This document shows, piece by piece, positions 40,283 to 50,323 of a stretch of DNA of 64,000 bases. How positions within the stretch are numbered: position 1 is the first letter of the stretch; the number at the start of each line of letters is the position of its first letter. The stretch is from assembly GCF_900111935.1 (NCBI RefSeq), contig NZ_FOYN01000003.1, positions 710,149-774,148 of the forward strand. Direction: 5' to 3'. Made by a program: the position numbers and the translations under genes. The stretch comes from Halorubrum sodomense. Lineage in GTDB: Archaea > Halobacteriota > Halobacteria > Halobacteriales > Haloferacaceae. The notes beneath the pieces were generated by a model. It was given only the letters and a program-made list of their open reading frames with translations, did not search any database and was not told the origin of the DNA.

Positions 40283-43200
40283 CTACAGCCGCAACCGCTC
40301 GACTTCGGTGCCGGCGGCCTCGAACTCGTCGTCGGTCGCGGCCGCGACCACGACGGTGCTCACGTCGGTCGCGGCGTCGAGGTCGACCTCGAACGCGCCG
40401 TCGCCGTCGGGCGTCGCGATGCGCGACGTTTCCCTGGTGTGGACCGCCACGAGCTCGGCGTCCGTCTCGCCCGCGACGACGACCGCGTCTTCGACGAAAT
40501 CGGCGGTGGCGGTCAGGTCGGGACCCTCCGGGCGGTCGCGCTCGACGTACCGGTCGCGGACCGCGGTCGGGGTCTCGATCGGCTCGCCCGCGTCGACGCC
40601 GTGGGCCAGCCGAATGAACCCGGCCATCGACCACGCGAGCGGGGTCGCCCCCCCGGTACCCTCCCCGAACTCCCAGCCGTACTTCGTCGGGTGTTCGCGG
40701 TCCCACACCTGCTCGGGGAGCATGCGCCCGGAGTTGGCGAAGCCGGCCATCGTCTCCAGGAGCGCCTCGGGTTCGAGCGCCTCGTCGTCGGTGCCGCCGA
40801 ACGCGTCGGGACCGTCGGCGCGGGCGCGCAGTTCGTACTCGCCGCGCTCCCCGGTGAAGATCGGCCAGAGACGCCCGCGGCCGTCGCCGGTGCCGGCCCA
40901 CGGCGCGCCGGGGTCACCGACCGCGATCTCGCCGTACGCGTCGCCGACGTACCGATACCAGGCGGCGCCGTGCGGCGTGTCCACCCGGATCGAGTCGTCG
41001 ACGACGGAGACGGAGTTGCGGACGATCGGGTCGTCGGCGGGCTTGATCCCCAGACGGACCAGTTCGAGGAAGCCGCCGTCGACGATCTCCCGCTCGTCGT
41101 AGGTCGGCCCGTCGTTGGCGATGGTGCGCGGACGCCCCGCCTCGGGATCGCCGTCGGCCGTGATCCGGAGGTAGTACGGGGTCTCCTGATGGCGGTCGGT
41201 CCCGGTCGCGGTCGCGCACCACTCCTCGACGCGCGCCGCCCAGTCGTCCGCGAGCGCCAGCCACGCGAGCGCGTCGGCGCGGAGCGAGTCGGGCGATTCG
41301 GCGGCCTCGCTCCCGGACGCCTCACGCCGGTCGGCCTCCGCGAGCGCGAGCGCGGCGCCGGAGACGAGTCCGGCGATTTCGGCCGCGATGCTCGACGGCG
41401 AGTAGCCGGCCTCCTCCTCCCAGCGCTCCTGTGCCGTCTCGGGGCCGTTGGCGGCGATGTAATCGAGCGAGCGGCTGACCTGTTCGTAACTGTACTCCGC
41501 CTCGCCGAGCGTCAGACCGCGTTCGTACAGCTGCCAGGCCATCACCGAGGGGAACGCGATGTTGTCCATCTGCTCGCCGCCCCAGCGGGTCCGGCCGTCG
41601 ATGTAGGTGTTCTGCGGGAGGAACCCGTCGTCGTCCTGCTGAGTGTTGTACAGGTACGCCAAGGCGTCGGCGCCGCGGTCGAGTTCGTCGATCTCGATCA
41701 GCGCCGTGAACACCTGATAGAGGTCCCGCGACCACACGAAGTTGTAGCCGTAGCCGCGGTCCTCCGCGGCGTACTCGGTCTCGCCCCACGGGACCGAGGG
41801 GCTCGCGATCCCCGCGCCGTCGTGGGTCTTGTCCTCGACGGCCGCCAACGTCATCAGCGCGAACCGGTACTGCGCCGCGAGCTCCGGGTCGCCCGCGACC
41901 GAGTCGGGGAGGTCGCGGTCAGCGAGCCACGCGCGCCACGTCTCGGCGTACGCGTCCGCGGCGTCGTCGAAACCGCGCGCGAGCGCCCCCTCGGCCTCGC
42001 CGAGCGCGGCCGCGGTGTCCGACTCCTCCGCGAACCCGAGCGCGACCGCGTCCGCGATCGCCTCGCCGCTGCCGACGAGCCCGGCGAGGACGACGTTGCC
42101 GACCGCCGCGGTCGATTCCTCGCCGGGGTCGCCGTCGCCGAACAGCGCGTCGGCCGCCTCGCCGCCGGCCGCGAGCGCGCTCGCCCAGTCGAACCCGTCG
42201 CCGCTCGCCAGCGCGAGCGCGACGTCGAACGGCTCGCCGTCGTCGTCGACGAGCTTGCCCGCGTCGCGGTCGGGGTCGTCCTTCCGCGCGAGCAGGTGCG
42301 CCCCGTCGTCGCCGGCGACGCGCTCGGCGCGGTCGTCGGTGCCGACGTTGGCGACCGTCGCGTCGACGAGCGCGTACACGTCGTACTCGCGGCGCCCCTC
42401 GAACCGGACGTCCGCGAGGATCGCGGTCCCGTCGGTGTCGACCGCGTACTCGACCGTGAGCGTCCAGCCGTGCCCGTGGGCGTCGCCGGTCTCGCGGATC
42501 GTCTGGACGTACGCGAGCGCGTCGTCGGCCGCCGGCTCCGTCGTGCGCTCGACCGTCTCAGTCGCCGTGACGTGGTCCGTCTCGTCGAACGTGCGGACCG
42601 CGTACTCGGAGTCGGGGTCCGCGACGAGGAAGTCGAACGTCCGGACGTTCATCACGTCGATCCGCGGGAACCGCGCCTCGGTGAGCGCCCCCTCGGTGAG
42701 CGTGAACCACACCGGGACCGGCTCGTCGGCCTCGTAGTCGGCGGGGGTTCCGACGCCGAACTTCCGACCGGTCGTCCAGTGGGGCGCCGCCTCGGGCCCG
42801 GTCTCGCGGTCGTGCGGGACCGGGAGCTCCCCGTGGCTCGCGAGCGTCACCGTGGCGTCGATCCGGAGCGCGTGCGACCACGCGATGGGGGTCGCGCTGT
42901 CGAGGTCCCCGTCGTCGAACGCCTGCTCCGCGAACAGTCCGGCCTCGTTGGTGAACGGACCGTCGGGCTCGCAGAGCGCGTACAGCTCGCGGGCGTCGGC
43001 GAACAGCGGCCCCGACGCGCCGCCGCGCTCCTCGACGACGCCCGCGAGCGTCGCCGCCGCGGTCGCGCCCCACAGCGTCGCGATTGACCACACCTTCGCG
43101 GCGCCCTGCTCGGCCGTGCGCCAGTCGTCGCCGGCGAACCTGACGAGCCCCTCCACGGCGGACGTCTCGCGCCGAAGCGCGTCGATGGACTGCCGGACGT

Positions 43201-45019
43201 GGGTGTTGACGCGGTCGAGGAAGCGGTCGAACTCGCTCGCGGCGACGGACTCGATCGATCCGGCGCCCGCACCGTCGATGGCGGCGGAGTCGCCGGAGCC
43301 GTCGGTCGCGGCGGAGTCGCTGCCGCCGGTCGCGGTCTCGTCGTCGAGGAGCGCGGCGTACTCGGCCGCGGCGGTGGCGAGCGCGAAGGTGCTGGCGTCG
43401 GCGCGGGCGTCCCGGCTCCCCTCGCTGGCGCGCTGGAGGAACCGTTCCGTCTCGGGGTTCCAACGGGCGTCGAGGCCGGAGAGGGCGGCCTCCGCGGCGT
43501 CTGCCGCCTCGGCCCGCAGGTCCTCGTCGACCGGCGCGCGCGCCACGGCGGCGAACGCCCGGAGGTACTCGGCGCCGGTGTGGGTGAACCGCCCGAGCGC
43601 GTTCTCCCAGCAGTTCTGACAGCGGCGGGGAAGCCCGTCGTCCTCGGTCGTCTCCGAGAGGAAGTCGACGCCGTCGGCGATCGTCTCGTCGATCCGGTCG
43701 CGCCACTCGGTCGGGAGGTCCGCCTCGCGGCGGAGGGTCGCGAGGAAGGCGACGACCGTCGCGGGCTGGTCGAGCTGATCGTTCGGGCCCGGCGTGCCGT
43801 TCGCGCCCTCGATACGGGCGTTCGCCCAGCCGGGCGCGACCTTGCCGGAGTCGGCCCACACGCGGTGGGGCCACGAGCCGTCGGCGTCCTGGGTACGACA
43901 GAAGAAGCTCGCGGTCGCGAGCAGCTCCTCGTCGGCGTCGAGGCCGAGTTCCTCGCTCGCGTCGAGCAGCGCGGTCGACACCGACGCCTCGTCGCGGAAC
44001 CAGGTGTAGCCGTAGCCGCCGGAAGTAGAGTAGAAGGGGTCGAACTCCGGGGCGGCAATCCGCGCGCCGGACTCGGCCGTGAGCAGGTCGAGCGCGCGGA
44101 GGTCGCTCGCGATCACCGACCGCCGGGGAGCGTCTTCGGGAACGTCGGGTCCGCGACCGTCGGCGGCCTCGCGGAGCTCGTCGGCGTCCGGGTAGGCGGT
44201 GGCGATGTTCGAGACCGTCTCGATGCGGCGCTGGCGGTCGATGCCGTCCGTGAGCGCGTCCTTCGCGTCGTCGCCGGTGTCGCGGGCGCCGCCGCGGTCG
44301 ACGACGGCCCGGCCGGCGAGGGTGACGCGCTCGGTCCGTCCCTCGCGCTCGAAGGGCGCGCGGACGACGACGTCCGGGGTGAGCCGCGAGTCCTCGCGGC
44401 GGTCGATCTCGCCGCGGTGCGGGAAGCCGTCGTCGGCCTCGCCGAGCAGTTCCGGAATCGTCCGCAGCCGCTGTCCGTGGGCGTTCGAGAGCCCCGTCGA
44501 GGCGGTGAGGAAGTCGTGTTCCGTGCGGTGGTACACCTCGACGACGCCGCCGTCGGCGGGACCGGCAGCCTCGTGGACCATGTTGCCGACGCGCCCCTCG
44601 ACCATGTCGGGCGAGAACGCGTAGGCGGCGACGAGTTCGGCGTCGGCCGGCGGCGAACCGCGGAGCTCGACGTGGGTGAGGTGCGTGTCGCTCACGACGA
44701 GGTCGAACTGGTGGATGGTGTAGCGGCCGGCGTCGTACTCGGTCTCGACGAGCGGCGTGTCGCCGTCGTAGTGCTGGCGGGTCGTCTCGAGGTCGTCGAA
44801 CCAGCGGACGCCGCGCCCGGCGGTGATCCCCATCCGGAGCCGGTCGGCGCCGCCGACTCCCGAGAGGGAGTACGAACAGTCGTGGACGGTCCCGTCCGGC
44901 CCGACGTGGACCAGCCGTCCGTCGTCGCCGGTGAACGCGCCGGCGGTCATCGAGTGTTCCGCCGGGTACCGCTCCCCGCGCCGACGTTCGTGTTCGGTAA
45001 GGGCGGTGCGCAGTCGCAT
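40283..45019 (-). CDS. Tandem GH15 glucoamylase/glucodextranase-type hydrolase
   Basis: The 1578-residue protein has two GH15-like halves. Residues 1-740 form a first (alpha/alpha)6-type unit with GYGYTWFRDEASVSTALLD and WENALGRFTHTG. Residues 745-1578 form a complete glucodextranase-like unit: a beta domain, then YGYNFVWSRDLYQ, RTRWGGEQMDNIAFP, the acid-glutamate motif QERWEEEAGYSPSSIAAEI near 1195, and the base region YGWEFGEGTGGATPLAW near 1450. The second half looks fully catalytic. It has no signal peptide, so it should act on intracellular glycogen-like or imported glucans. It is divergent from the GH13 gene. Confidence 0.88.
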   Translation of the reverse strand: MRLRTALTEHERRRGERYPAEHSMTAGAFTGDDGRLVHVGPDGTVHDCSYSLSGVGGADRLRMGITAGRGVRWFDDLETTRQHYDGDTPLVETEYDAGRYTIHQFDLVVSDTHLTHVELRGSPPADAELVAAYAFSPDMVEGRVGNMVHEAAGPADGGVVEVYHRTEHDFLTASTGLSNAHGQRLRTIPELLGEADDGFPHRGEIDRREDSRLTPDVVVRAPFEREGRTERVTLAGRAVVDRGGARDTGDDAKDALTDGIDRQRRIETVSNIATAYPDADELREAADGRGPDVPEDAPRRSVIASDLRALDLLTAESGARIAAPEFDPFYSTSGGYGYTWFRDEASVSTALLDASEELGLDADEELLATASFFCRTQDADGSWPHRVWADSGKVAPGWANARIEGANGTPGPNDQLDQPATVVAFLATLRREADLPTEWRDRIDETIADGVDFLSETTEDDGLPRRCQNCWENALGRFTHTGAEYLRAFAAVARAPVDEDLRAEAADAAEAALSGLDARWNPETERFLQRASEGSRDARADASTFALATAAAEYAALLDDETATGGSDSAATDGSGDSAAIDGAGAGSIESVAASEFDRFLDRVNTHVRQSIDALRRETSAVEGLVRFAGDDWRTAEQGAAKVWSIATLWGATAAATLAGVVEERGGASGPLFADARELYALCEPDGPFTNEAGLFAEQAFDDGDLDSATPIAWSHALRIDATVTLASHGELPVPHDRETGPEAAPHWTTGRKFGVGTPADYEADEPVPVWFTLTEGALTEARFPRIDVMNVRTFDFLVADPDSEYAVRTFDETDHVTATETVERTTEPAADDALAYVQTIRETGDAHGHGWTLTVEYAVDTDGTAILADVRFEGRREYDVYALVDATVANVGTDDRAERVAGDDGAHLLARKDDPDRDAGKLVDDDGEPFDVALALASGDGFDWASALAAGGEAADALFGDGDPGEESTAAVGNVVLAGLVGSGEAIADAVALGFAEESDTAAALGEAEGALARGFDDAADAYAETWRAWLADRDLPDSVAGDPELAAQYRFALMTLAAVEDKTHDGAGIASPSVPWGETEYAAEDRGYGYNFVWSRDLYQVFTALIEIDELDRGADALAYLYNTQQDDDGFLPQNTYIDGRTRWGGEQMDNIAFPSVMAWQLYERGLTLGEAEYSYEQVSRSLDYIAANGPETAQERWEEEAGYSPSSIAAEIAGLVSGAALALAEADRREASGSEAAESPDSLRADALAWLALADDWAARVEEWCATATGTDRHQETPYYLRITADGDPEAGRPRTIANDGPTYDEREIVDGGFLELVRLGIKPADDPIVRNSVSVVDDSIRVDTPHGAAWYRYVGDAYGEIAVGDPGAPWAGTGDGRGRLWPIFTGERGEYELRARADGPDAFGGTDDEALEPEALLETMAGFANSGRMLPEQVWDREHPTKYGWEFGEGTGGATPLAWSMAGFIRLAHGVDAGEPIETPTAVRDRYVERDRPEGPDLTATADFVEDAVVVAGETDAELVAVHTRETSRIATPDGDGAFEVDLDAATDVSTVVVAAATDDEFEAAGTEVERLRL

Positions 45020-45170
45020 ACCCGCTCTGCGACTGCCGGAGTAAAAGCCTTGACGACCGCGGCTAGGAACCGATCGCGGCGCGAGAGCGGGGGTAGATGG
45101 GGGCGATATCGGGCCGGACGCGGCCGAACCAAGAGCAACACCGAAGACCCCGGGCGTTGATGACCGTCAC

Positions 45171-47300
45171 ATGCACCATCCCGGACCCCCGCGTTTCCTC
45201 GCGACCGGTGAGACGACGGAGCTGGCACCGAGAGACCCGGACCCGGACGCCGCGTACGCGTGGCGCGTCGCGGACGCGCCGCCCGGCAGCGAGTCGACCG
45301 TCGGAGACGGGCCCGTGACCGAGTTCACGCCCGACGTACCCGGGCGCTACCTGCTCGGGCTGGACGCTCCGGACGGCGATCACCTGCTCACGGTTCGGGC
45401 GTTCGCCGCGAGCTACGCGGGCGTCGACGTCGCCGGCGGGAGCGGCACGGCGATCCGCGACCGCGACGTCGACGACGAGCCGATCGACTACGCCGCCCGC
45501 GAGCAGCACGAGGGCGTCGGTCGCCCGCGAGTGCGGGTGGACGCGAGCGTCGCGTCCGACGGCGACGCGGCGCCGGCGGGCGAGAGCCCCGACGATTCGG
45601 ACGCAGGGCGTGCCGGCGAAGCGGTGTTCACCGCGGTGCCGACGCCGAACCCCGACTCGACGCTCGAGGCCGGCGAGCTGGCCGTGCGGTTCGTCGTCGA
45701 CGACCGCGACATCGAGGCCGCCGTCGCGGCGGGACGCACGAACCCCCGCGACGCGCTCCGCGCGAGCGAGGACGGCCGCGAACTCCGGGTGTCGCTCGAC
45801 GCGGTTCCGGACCGACTCCGGGTTCACGCCGTCGCGGTCGCGCGCGATCCGGGCGAGGACCCGCGGGTCAGCGTCGCGGACGCGGCCGCGGTGGTGCGGG
45901 TCGACGACGGCCCGTCGGCCGTCGACGAGGCCGGCGGCGGCGAGGCCGTGTTGACCCCGGACACCCCGGAATTCGAGACGGTGCGGCTCAACGAGCCCCC
46001 GGCGTGGACGAACGAGGCCTCCGTGTACGAGGTGTTCGTCCGCACCTTCGCGGACGCCGAGGAGGGACACGCGTTCGACGCGATCGCGGAGCGGATCCCG
46101 CGGATCGCGGACCTCGGCGTCGACACGCTGTGGCTCACGCCGGTCCTCGGCCACGACGGGAAGCCGCACGGCTACAACATCGTCGACTTCTTCGACACCG
46201 CGGACGACCTCGGCGATCGCGAGGAGTTCGAGGCGCTCGTCGAGACGGCGCACGACAACGGGATCCGAGTGTTATTCGACTTCGTCGCCAACCACACCGC
46301 GCGCGACCACGAGTGGTTCCAAGACGCGTATCAGAACCCCGACTCCCCGTACCGCGACCGCTACGAGTGGCAGGCGTCGGGCGAGCCGGGCACCTACTTC
46401 GACTGGGAGCTGATCGCGAACCTGAACCACGCCAACCTCGAGGTCCGGCGGTTCCTGCTCGACGTGATCGACGAGTGGGCGCCGCTGGTCGACGGGTTCC
46501 GCTGCGACATGGCGTGGGCCGTGCCCGACTCGTTCTGGCGCGAGCTTCGCGACCGCGTGAAGGACATCGATTCGGAGTTCCTCCTGATGGACGAGACGAT
46601 CCCGTACATCCCCGGGTTCCACGAGGGGATGTTCGACGTCCACTTCGACGCGACGCTGTACTTCCAGCTCCGGCAGGTGGGGCGGGGCGCGGAGCCCGCC
46701 AGCACCGTCCTCGACGCGGTCGACCAGCGCGCCGAGATCGGGTTCCCGGACCACGCGGAGTTCCTCCAGTACATCGAGAACCACGACGAGACCCGCTACC
46801 GCGTCGAGTGCGGCGACGCCGCCGCGGCCGCCGCGGGCGCGGCGATCATGACGTTGCCGGGCGTCCCGATGGTGTACGCCGGCCAGGAGATCGGCCAGCG
46901 GGGCCGTCGGGACGCGATCGCGTGGGACCACGCGCGCGAAGACGTCCGCGACCGCTACGAGCGCCTGTTCGAAACGCGCCGCGACCACCCGGCGCTCGGC
47001 CCCGCGGGCGACCTCTCGCGCGTTGACTACCACGTCGCCAGCGGCGACCTCTCGGAGCGGCCCGTCGTCGCCAGCGGCGACGTTCACCCGGACGACGTGG
47101 TCGCGTTCCGTCGGAGCGACGGCGAAGAGGACCTCGTGGTCGTCCTCAACTTCGCGCCCGACGACGCGAGCGTCGCGGTCGAGATCGACCACGGCGAGCG
47201 CGACCTGGTCACGGGCGAGGCGTGCCTCGTCGAGGACGCCGAGGGGACCGAGCGGATCCGCGTCGACGAGGTGGCGGTGGTGCCGGTGGCCGGGGAGTAA
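45171..47300 (+). CDS. GH13 alpha-amylase-family enzyme
   Basis: An immunoglobulin-like N-terminal region (about 1-270) precedes the catalytic barrel. Conserved regions are visible: DFVANH (I), GFRCDMAW with the nucleophile Asp446 (II), LLMDET with acid Glu475 (III) and YIENHDET (IV). A C-terminal beta domain ends the 709 residues. No signal peptide is present, so it is probably cytoplasmic, acting on maltodextrins or glycogen together with the GH77 and GH15 neighbours. The exact specificity is not clear. Confidence 0.92.
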   Translation: MHHPGPPRFLATGETTELAPRDPDPDAAYAWRVADAPPGSESTVGDGPVTEFTPDVPGRYLLGLDAPDGDHLLTVRAFAASYAGVDVAGGSGTAIRDRDVDDEPIDYAAREQHEGVGRPRVRVDASVASDGDAAPAGESPDDSDAGRAGEAVFTAVPTPNPDSTLEAGELAVRFVVDDRDIEAAVAAGRTNPRDALRASEDGRELRVSLDAVPDRLRVHAVAVARDPGEDPRVSVADAAAVVRVDDGPSAVDEAGGGEAVLTPDTPEFETVRLNEPPAWTNEASVYEVFVRTFADAEEGHAFDAIAERIPRIADLGVDTLWLTPVLGHDGKPHGYNIVDFFDTADDLGDREEFEALVETAHDNGIRVLFDFVANHTARDHEWFQDAYQNPDSPYRDRYEWQASGEPGTYFDWELIANLNHANLEVRRFLLDVIDEWAPLVDGFRCDMAWAVPDSFWRELRDRVKDIDSEFLLMDETIPYIPGFHEGMFDVHFDATLYFQLRQVGRGAEPASTVLDAVDQRAEIGFPDHAEFLQYIENHDETRYRVECGDAAAAAAGAAIMTLPGVPMVYAGQEIGQRGRRDAIAWDHAREDVRDRYERLFETRRDHPALGPAGDLSRVDYHVASGDLSERPVVASGDVHPDDVVAFRRSDGEEDLVVVLNFAPDDASVAVEIDHGERDLVTGEACLVEDAEGTERIRVDEVAVVPVAGE

Positions 47301-47397
47301 GGGGCCGTCTCGCCCCGGTCGTTCGTCCCGGGAGTCGCACTCGGCCGCGATCCGCCCGGACGTAACGCTTGAGTCGGTGGGGATCGCAGGGGGGCGT

Positions 47398-48888
47398 ATG
47401 CGATTCGACCGCTCCGACGGCGTCTTCTGTCACGTCACCTCGCTGCCGGGGGCGTACGGGATCGGCGACCTCGGCGAGGGCGCGCGCGAGTTCCTCTCGT
47501 TCCTCGGTGACGCCGGCGTCGACCACTGGCAGATCTGCCCGATCGGACCGACGATCTCCGCCGCCGGGGAGTCGCCGTACCAGTCGCCGTCGGCGTTCGC
47601 CGGCAACCCGCTCTTCGTCGACCCCGACGGCCTCGTCGACGACGGCTGGCTCGACGCGGCCGACCTCGAGCCGGTGCCCGATTTCCCGACCGACCGGGTC
47701 GACTACGACGCGGTCCGCGAGTACAAGCTCCCGCTGTTGCGGACCGCGTTCGAGCGGTTCGAGGAGCGAGCGAGCGAGGCCGACCGCGCGGCCCTGGACG
47801 CGTTCCGCGAGCGCGAGCCGTGGCTGGCCGACTACGCGCTGTTCCGGGCGCTCTCCGACGCGCGGCCGGAGGACGTCTGGACCGACTGGCCGGAGGCGCT
47901 GCGGACGCGAGACCCCGACGCGCTGGCCGACGCTCGCGAGGAACACGCGAGGGAGGTCCGCTTCCGCGAGTTCGTCCAGTGGGCGTTCGACCGCCAGTGG
48001 CGCGACCTGCGCGCGGTCGCGGCCGATGAGGGGGTGTCGATCGTCGGCGACGTGCCCATTTACGTCGCGCTCGACTCCGCGGACGTGTGGGCGAGCCCGG
48101 AGGCGTTCCGGCTCGACGACGGGAATCGCCCGACCGCGGTCGCGGGCGTCCCACCGAACGCGGGCGACACCGGCCAGCGCTGGGGGAACCCGCTGTACGA
48201 CTGGGAGCGGCTCGCCGAGACCGGGTACGACTGGTGGCTCGACCGGTTCCGCCGCCTGTTCGAGCTCGCGGACGTGGCACGGCTCGACCACTTCCTCGGG
48301 TTCGTGAAGTACTGGGCGATCCCCGCCGACAGCGACGACCCCGCGGACGGCGAGTGGCGCGAGGGGCCGGGGCGCGACCTGTTCGAGGCGGTCGAACGCG
48401 AGCTGGGCGAGGCCCCCTTCATCGCCGAGGACCTCGGCTTCGAGGAGCCGGCGATGGACGAACTGATGGCCGAGTTCGGCTTCCCCGGCATGCGCGTCCC
48501 GCAGTACGCCGACTGGTGCGCGGCGGGGAACGAGTACCAGCCGATGCACTACGGCGAGGGCGTCGTCGGCTACACCTCGACGCACGACACGGACACGTGG
48601 GTCGGCTACTTCGAGGACCTGCCGGCCGAACAGCGCGACTGCTTCCGGTACAACGTCGGCGCGGAGCCCGACGATCCGCCGGAGTGGGCGATCATCGACG
48701 AGGTCTGGGCCTCGGACGCGATCCTGGCGGTGACGACGCTCCAGGACCTCCTCGGGCTCGGCGGCGAGGCGCGGTTCAACGAGCCGGGCACGCTGGCTGG
48801 CAACTGGGAGTGGCGAGTCACCCGCGACGCGCTCGACGACGCGATCGCGGAGCAACTGTGGGAGCTGGCGGGCAAGCACGTGCGGTGA
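47398..48888 (+). CDS. malQ: 4-alpha-glucanotransferase (GH77)
   Basis: This is a disproportionating enzyme that moves maltosyl units between glucans. The nucleophile is Asp297 (VARLDHFLGF), the acid is in FIAEDLGFEEP, and the substrate loop has STHDTDTWVG. The 496-residue single-domain form is typical of the amylomaltase type. It follows the GH13 gene after 97 bases and the exchanger starts three bases after its stop. Confidence 0.94.
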   Translation: MRFDRSDGVFCHVTSLPGAYGIGDLGEGAREFLSFLGDAGVDHWQICPIGPTISAAGESPYQSPSAFAGNPLFVDPDGLVDDGWLDAADLEPVPDFPTDRVDYDAVREYKLPLLRTAFERFEERASEADRAALDAFREREPWLADYALFRALSDARPEDVWTDWPEALRTRDPDALADAREEHAREVRFREFVQWAFDRQWRDLRAVAADEGVSIVGDVPIYVALDSADVWASPEAFRLDDGNRPTAVAGVPPNAGDTGQRWGNPLYDWERLAETGYDWWLDRFRRLFELADVARLDHFLGFVKYWAIPADSDDPADGEWREGPGRDLFEAVERELGEAPFIAEDLGFEEPAMDELMAEFGFPGMRVPQYADWCAAGNEYQPMHYGEGVVGYTSTHDTDTWVGYFEDLPAEQRDCFRYNVGAEPDDPPEWAIIDEVWASDAILAVTTLQDLLGLGGEARFNEPGTLAGNWEWRVTRDALDDAIAEQLWELAGKHVR

Positions 48889-48891
48889 ACC

Positions 48892-49920
48892 GTGACGGGA
48901 GTCCTCCCCGACGCGCCGATCGTCCACGTGGTGACGATCGTCGCGGCGACCGGTTTCATCTGGCTCGGTAGCGGGTGGTTAGAGGAGGCCGCCGAGACCC
49001 TCTCCGGCTACTACGGGCTTCCGGCGGTGGTCCAGGGGTCCATCGTCGTCGCGGTCGGATCGAGCTTCCCGGAGCTCGTGAGCGTGATCGTCACCGCCCT
49101 CACCGGCGTCTTCGACATGGGCGTGGGCGCGCTCGTCGGCTCGGCCATCTTCAACATCCTCGTGATCCCGGCAGCGGCCGGGATCGGCGGCGAGGGCGAA
49201 CTGGAGGCCAACCGGACGATCGTGTACAAGGAGGCGCAGTTCTACATGATCGCCGTCTCGGTGCTGGTCGTGACGTTCGCGCTCGCGGCCATCTACTTCC
49301 CCGTCTCGTCGGACCCGATCGTCGGGACGATACCGCGCTCGCTCGCGGTCATCCCGCTCGCGCTGTACGCGCTCTACCTCTTCATTCAGTACCAGGACGT
49401 CGACGACGCCGAGATGGATCGCGTTCGCGACGGGGTCGACGTCGGGCGGGAGTGGGCGAAGCTGCTCGCCGGGCTCGCGGTCATCGTCGTCACGGTCGAG
49501 CGACTCGTGGCGTCGGTCGAGTCGCTCGGCGCCACGTTCGGGGTCCCCGAGTTCCTCGCCGGCGTCACGATCGTCGCGGCCGCGACGAGCCTCCCGGACA
49601 CGCTGGTGAGCGTCCGGACCGCGCGCGAGAACCGCGGCGCGACGAGCCTCGGGAACGTCCTCGGGTCGAACACCTTCGACCTGCTCGTGGCGATCCCGCT
49701 CGGCGTGCTGATCGTCGGCGAGGTCGACGTCAACTTCTCGACGGCGGTGCCGATGCTCGGCGTCTTGACCGTCGCGACCGTGCTCCTCTTCGTGACGCTC
49801 CGGACGAGCCTCGCGCTCGAGAAACGCGAGTCGTACGCGCTGCTCGTCGCCTACGGGCTGTTCGTCGCGTGGGTCGTCGCCGAGAGCGTCGGGGCGACGA
49901 GCGTACTCAAGGGCGTGTGA
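48892..49920 (+). CDS. Sodium/calcium exchanger-family antiporter
   Basis: This CaCA-superfamily membrane antiporter of 342 residues has the two alpha repeats that form the ion site: GSSFPELVSVIVTALTG with GSAIFNILV, and AATSLPDTLVSVRTARENR with GSNTFDLLVAIPLG. About ten helices are predicted. The start is GTG at 48892, three bases past the malQ stop, so the gene is co-transcribed with malQ although function looks unrelated. Confidence 0.9.
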   Translation: MTGVLPDAPIVHVVTIVAATGFIWLGSGWLEEAAETLSGYYGLPAVVQGSIVVAVGSSFPELVSVIVTALTGVFDMGVGALVGSAIFNILVIPAAAGIGGEGELEANRTIVYKEAQFYMIAVSVLVVTFALAAIYFPVSSDPIVGTIPRSLAVIPLALYALYLFIQYQDVDDAEMDRVRDGVDVGREWAKLLAGLAVIVVTVERLVASVESLGATFGVPEFLAGVTIVAAATSLPDTLVSVRTARENRGATSLGNVLGSNTFDLLVAIPLGVLIVGEVDVNFSTAVPMLGVLTVATVLLFVTLRTSLALEKRESYALLVAYGLFVAWVVAESVGATSVLKGV

Positions 49921-49972
49921 GCCCGCGGCGCCAGCGCGGTCGGTCGCCCGCGGGCGACCGGCGTCGTCCGGT

Positions 49973-50185
49973 TCAGTAGGAGTTCCGCCCGATGACGAAG
50001 TACAGGAGGATCCCGAGGACCGGCGCGAAGAACACGATAAGCGCCCAGAGGATCGGCGGGTGATCGCTGCGCGACTCCGCGTCCGAGTACGTCCACGCGA
50101 TCATCGCGAGGTGGACGACCAAGAAGACGAGCCCGATCAGGAGAGCGATGCCGGCGGCCGCGCCTTGGAGGAGCAACGGGGACAT
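49973..50185 (-). CDS. PLDc_N-type small membrane protein
   Basis: The 70-residue protein has two transmembrane helices and the PLDc_N-like ending ILWALIVFFAPVLGILLYFVIGRNSY in shortened form: PPILWALIVF, then YFVIGRN. Such proteins resemble the membrane part of cardiolipin synthases without the catalytic domain; the role is unknown. ATG at 50185 was chosen over a TTG 30 bases upstream. Confidence 0.8.
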   Translation of the reverse strand: MSPLLLQGAAAGIALLIGLVFLVVHLAMIAWTYSDAESRSDHPPILWALIVFFAPVLGILLYFVIGRNSY

Positions 50186-50234
50186 ACCGCCTGACACCAC
50201 AACGGCCGCAGTCAAGTGTTTTTGGGATCGACCC

Positions 50235-50290
50235 CGACGACCCCCGACGACCTCCGACGACCCCTGACGACCCCTGACGACCCCTGACGA
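50235..50290. repeat. 10-bp tandem repeat (gacgaccccN), about 5.5 copies
   Basis: Units of ten bases (cgacgacccc, cgacgacctc, tgacgacccc) run in the 138-base gap between the divergent small membrane genes. Copy number may vary by slippage; no function is apparent. Confidence 0.85.
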
Positions 50291-50323
50291 AACCGATATC
50301 CGCGACTAGTGCGAACGCATCGC

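Noticed and set aside
39914..43087. A 1057-codon open frame on the plus strand
   Set aside because: It is antisense to the GH15 gene and shows only biased composition.
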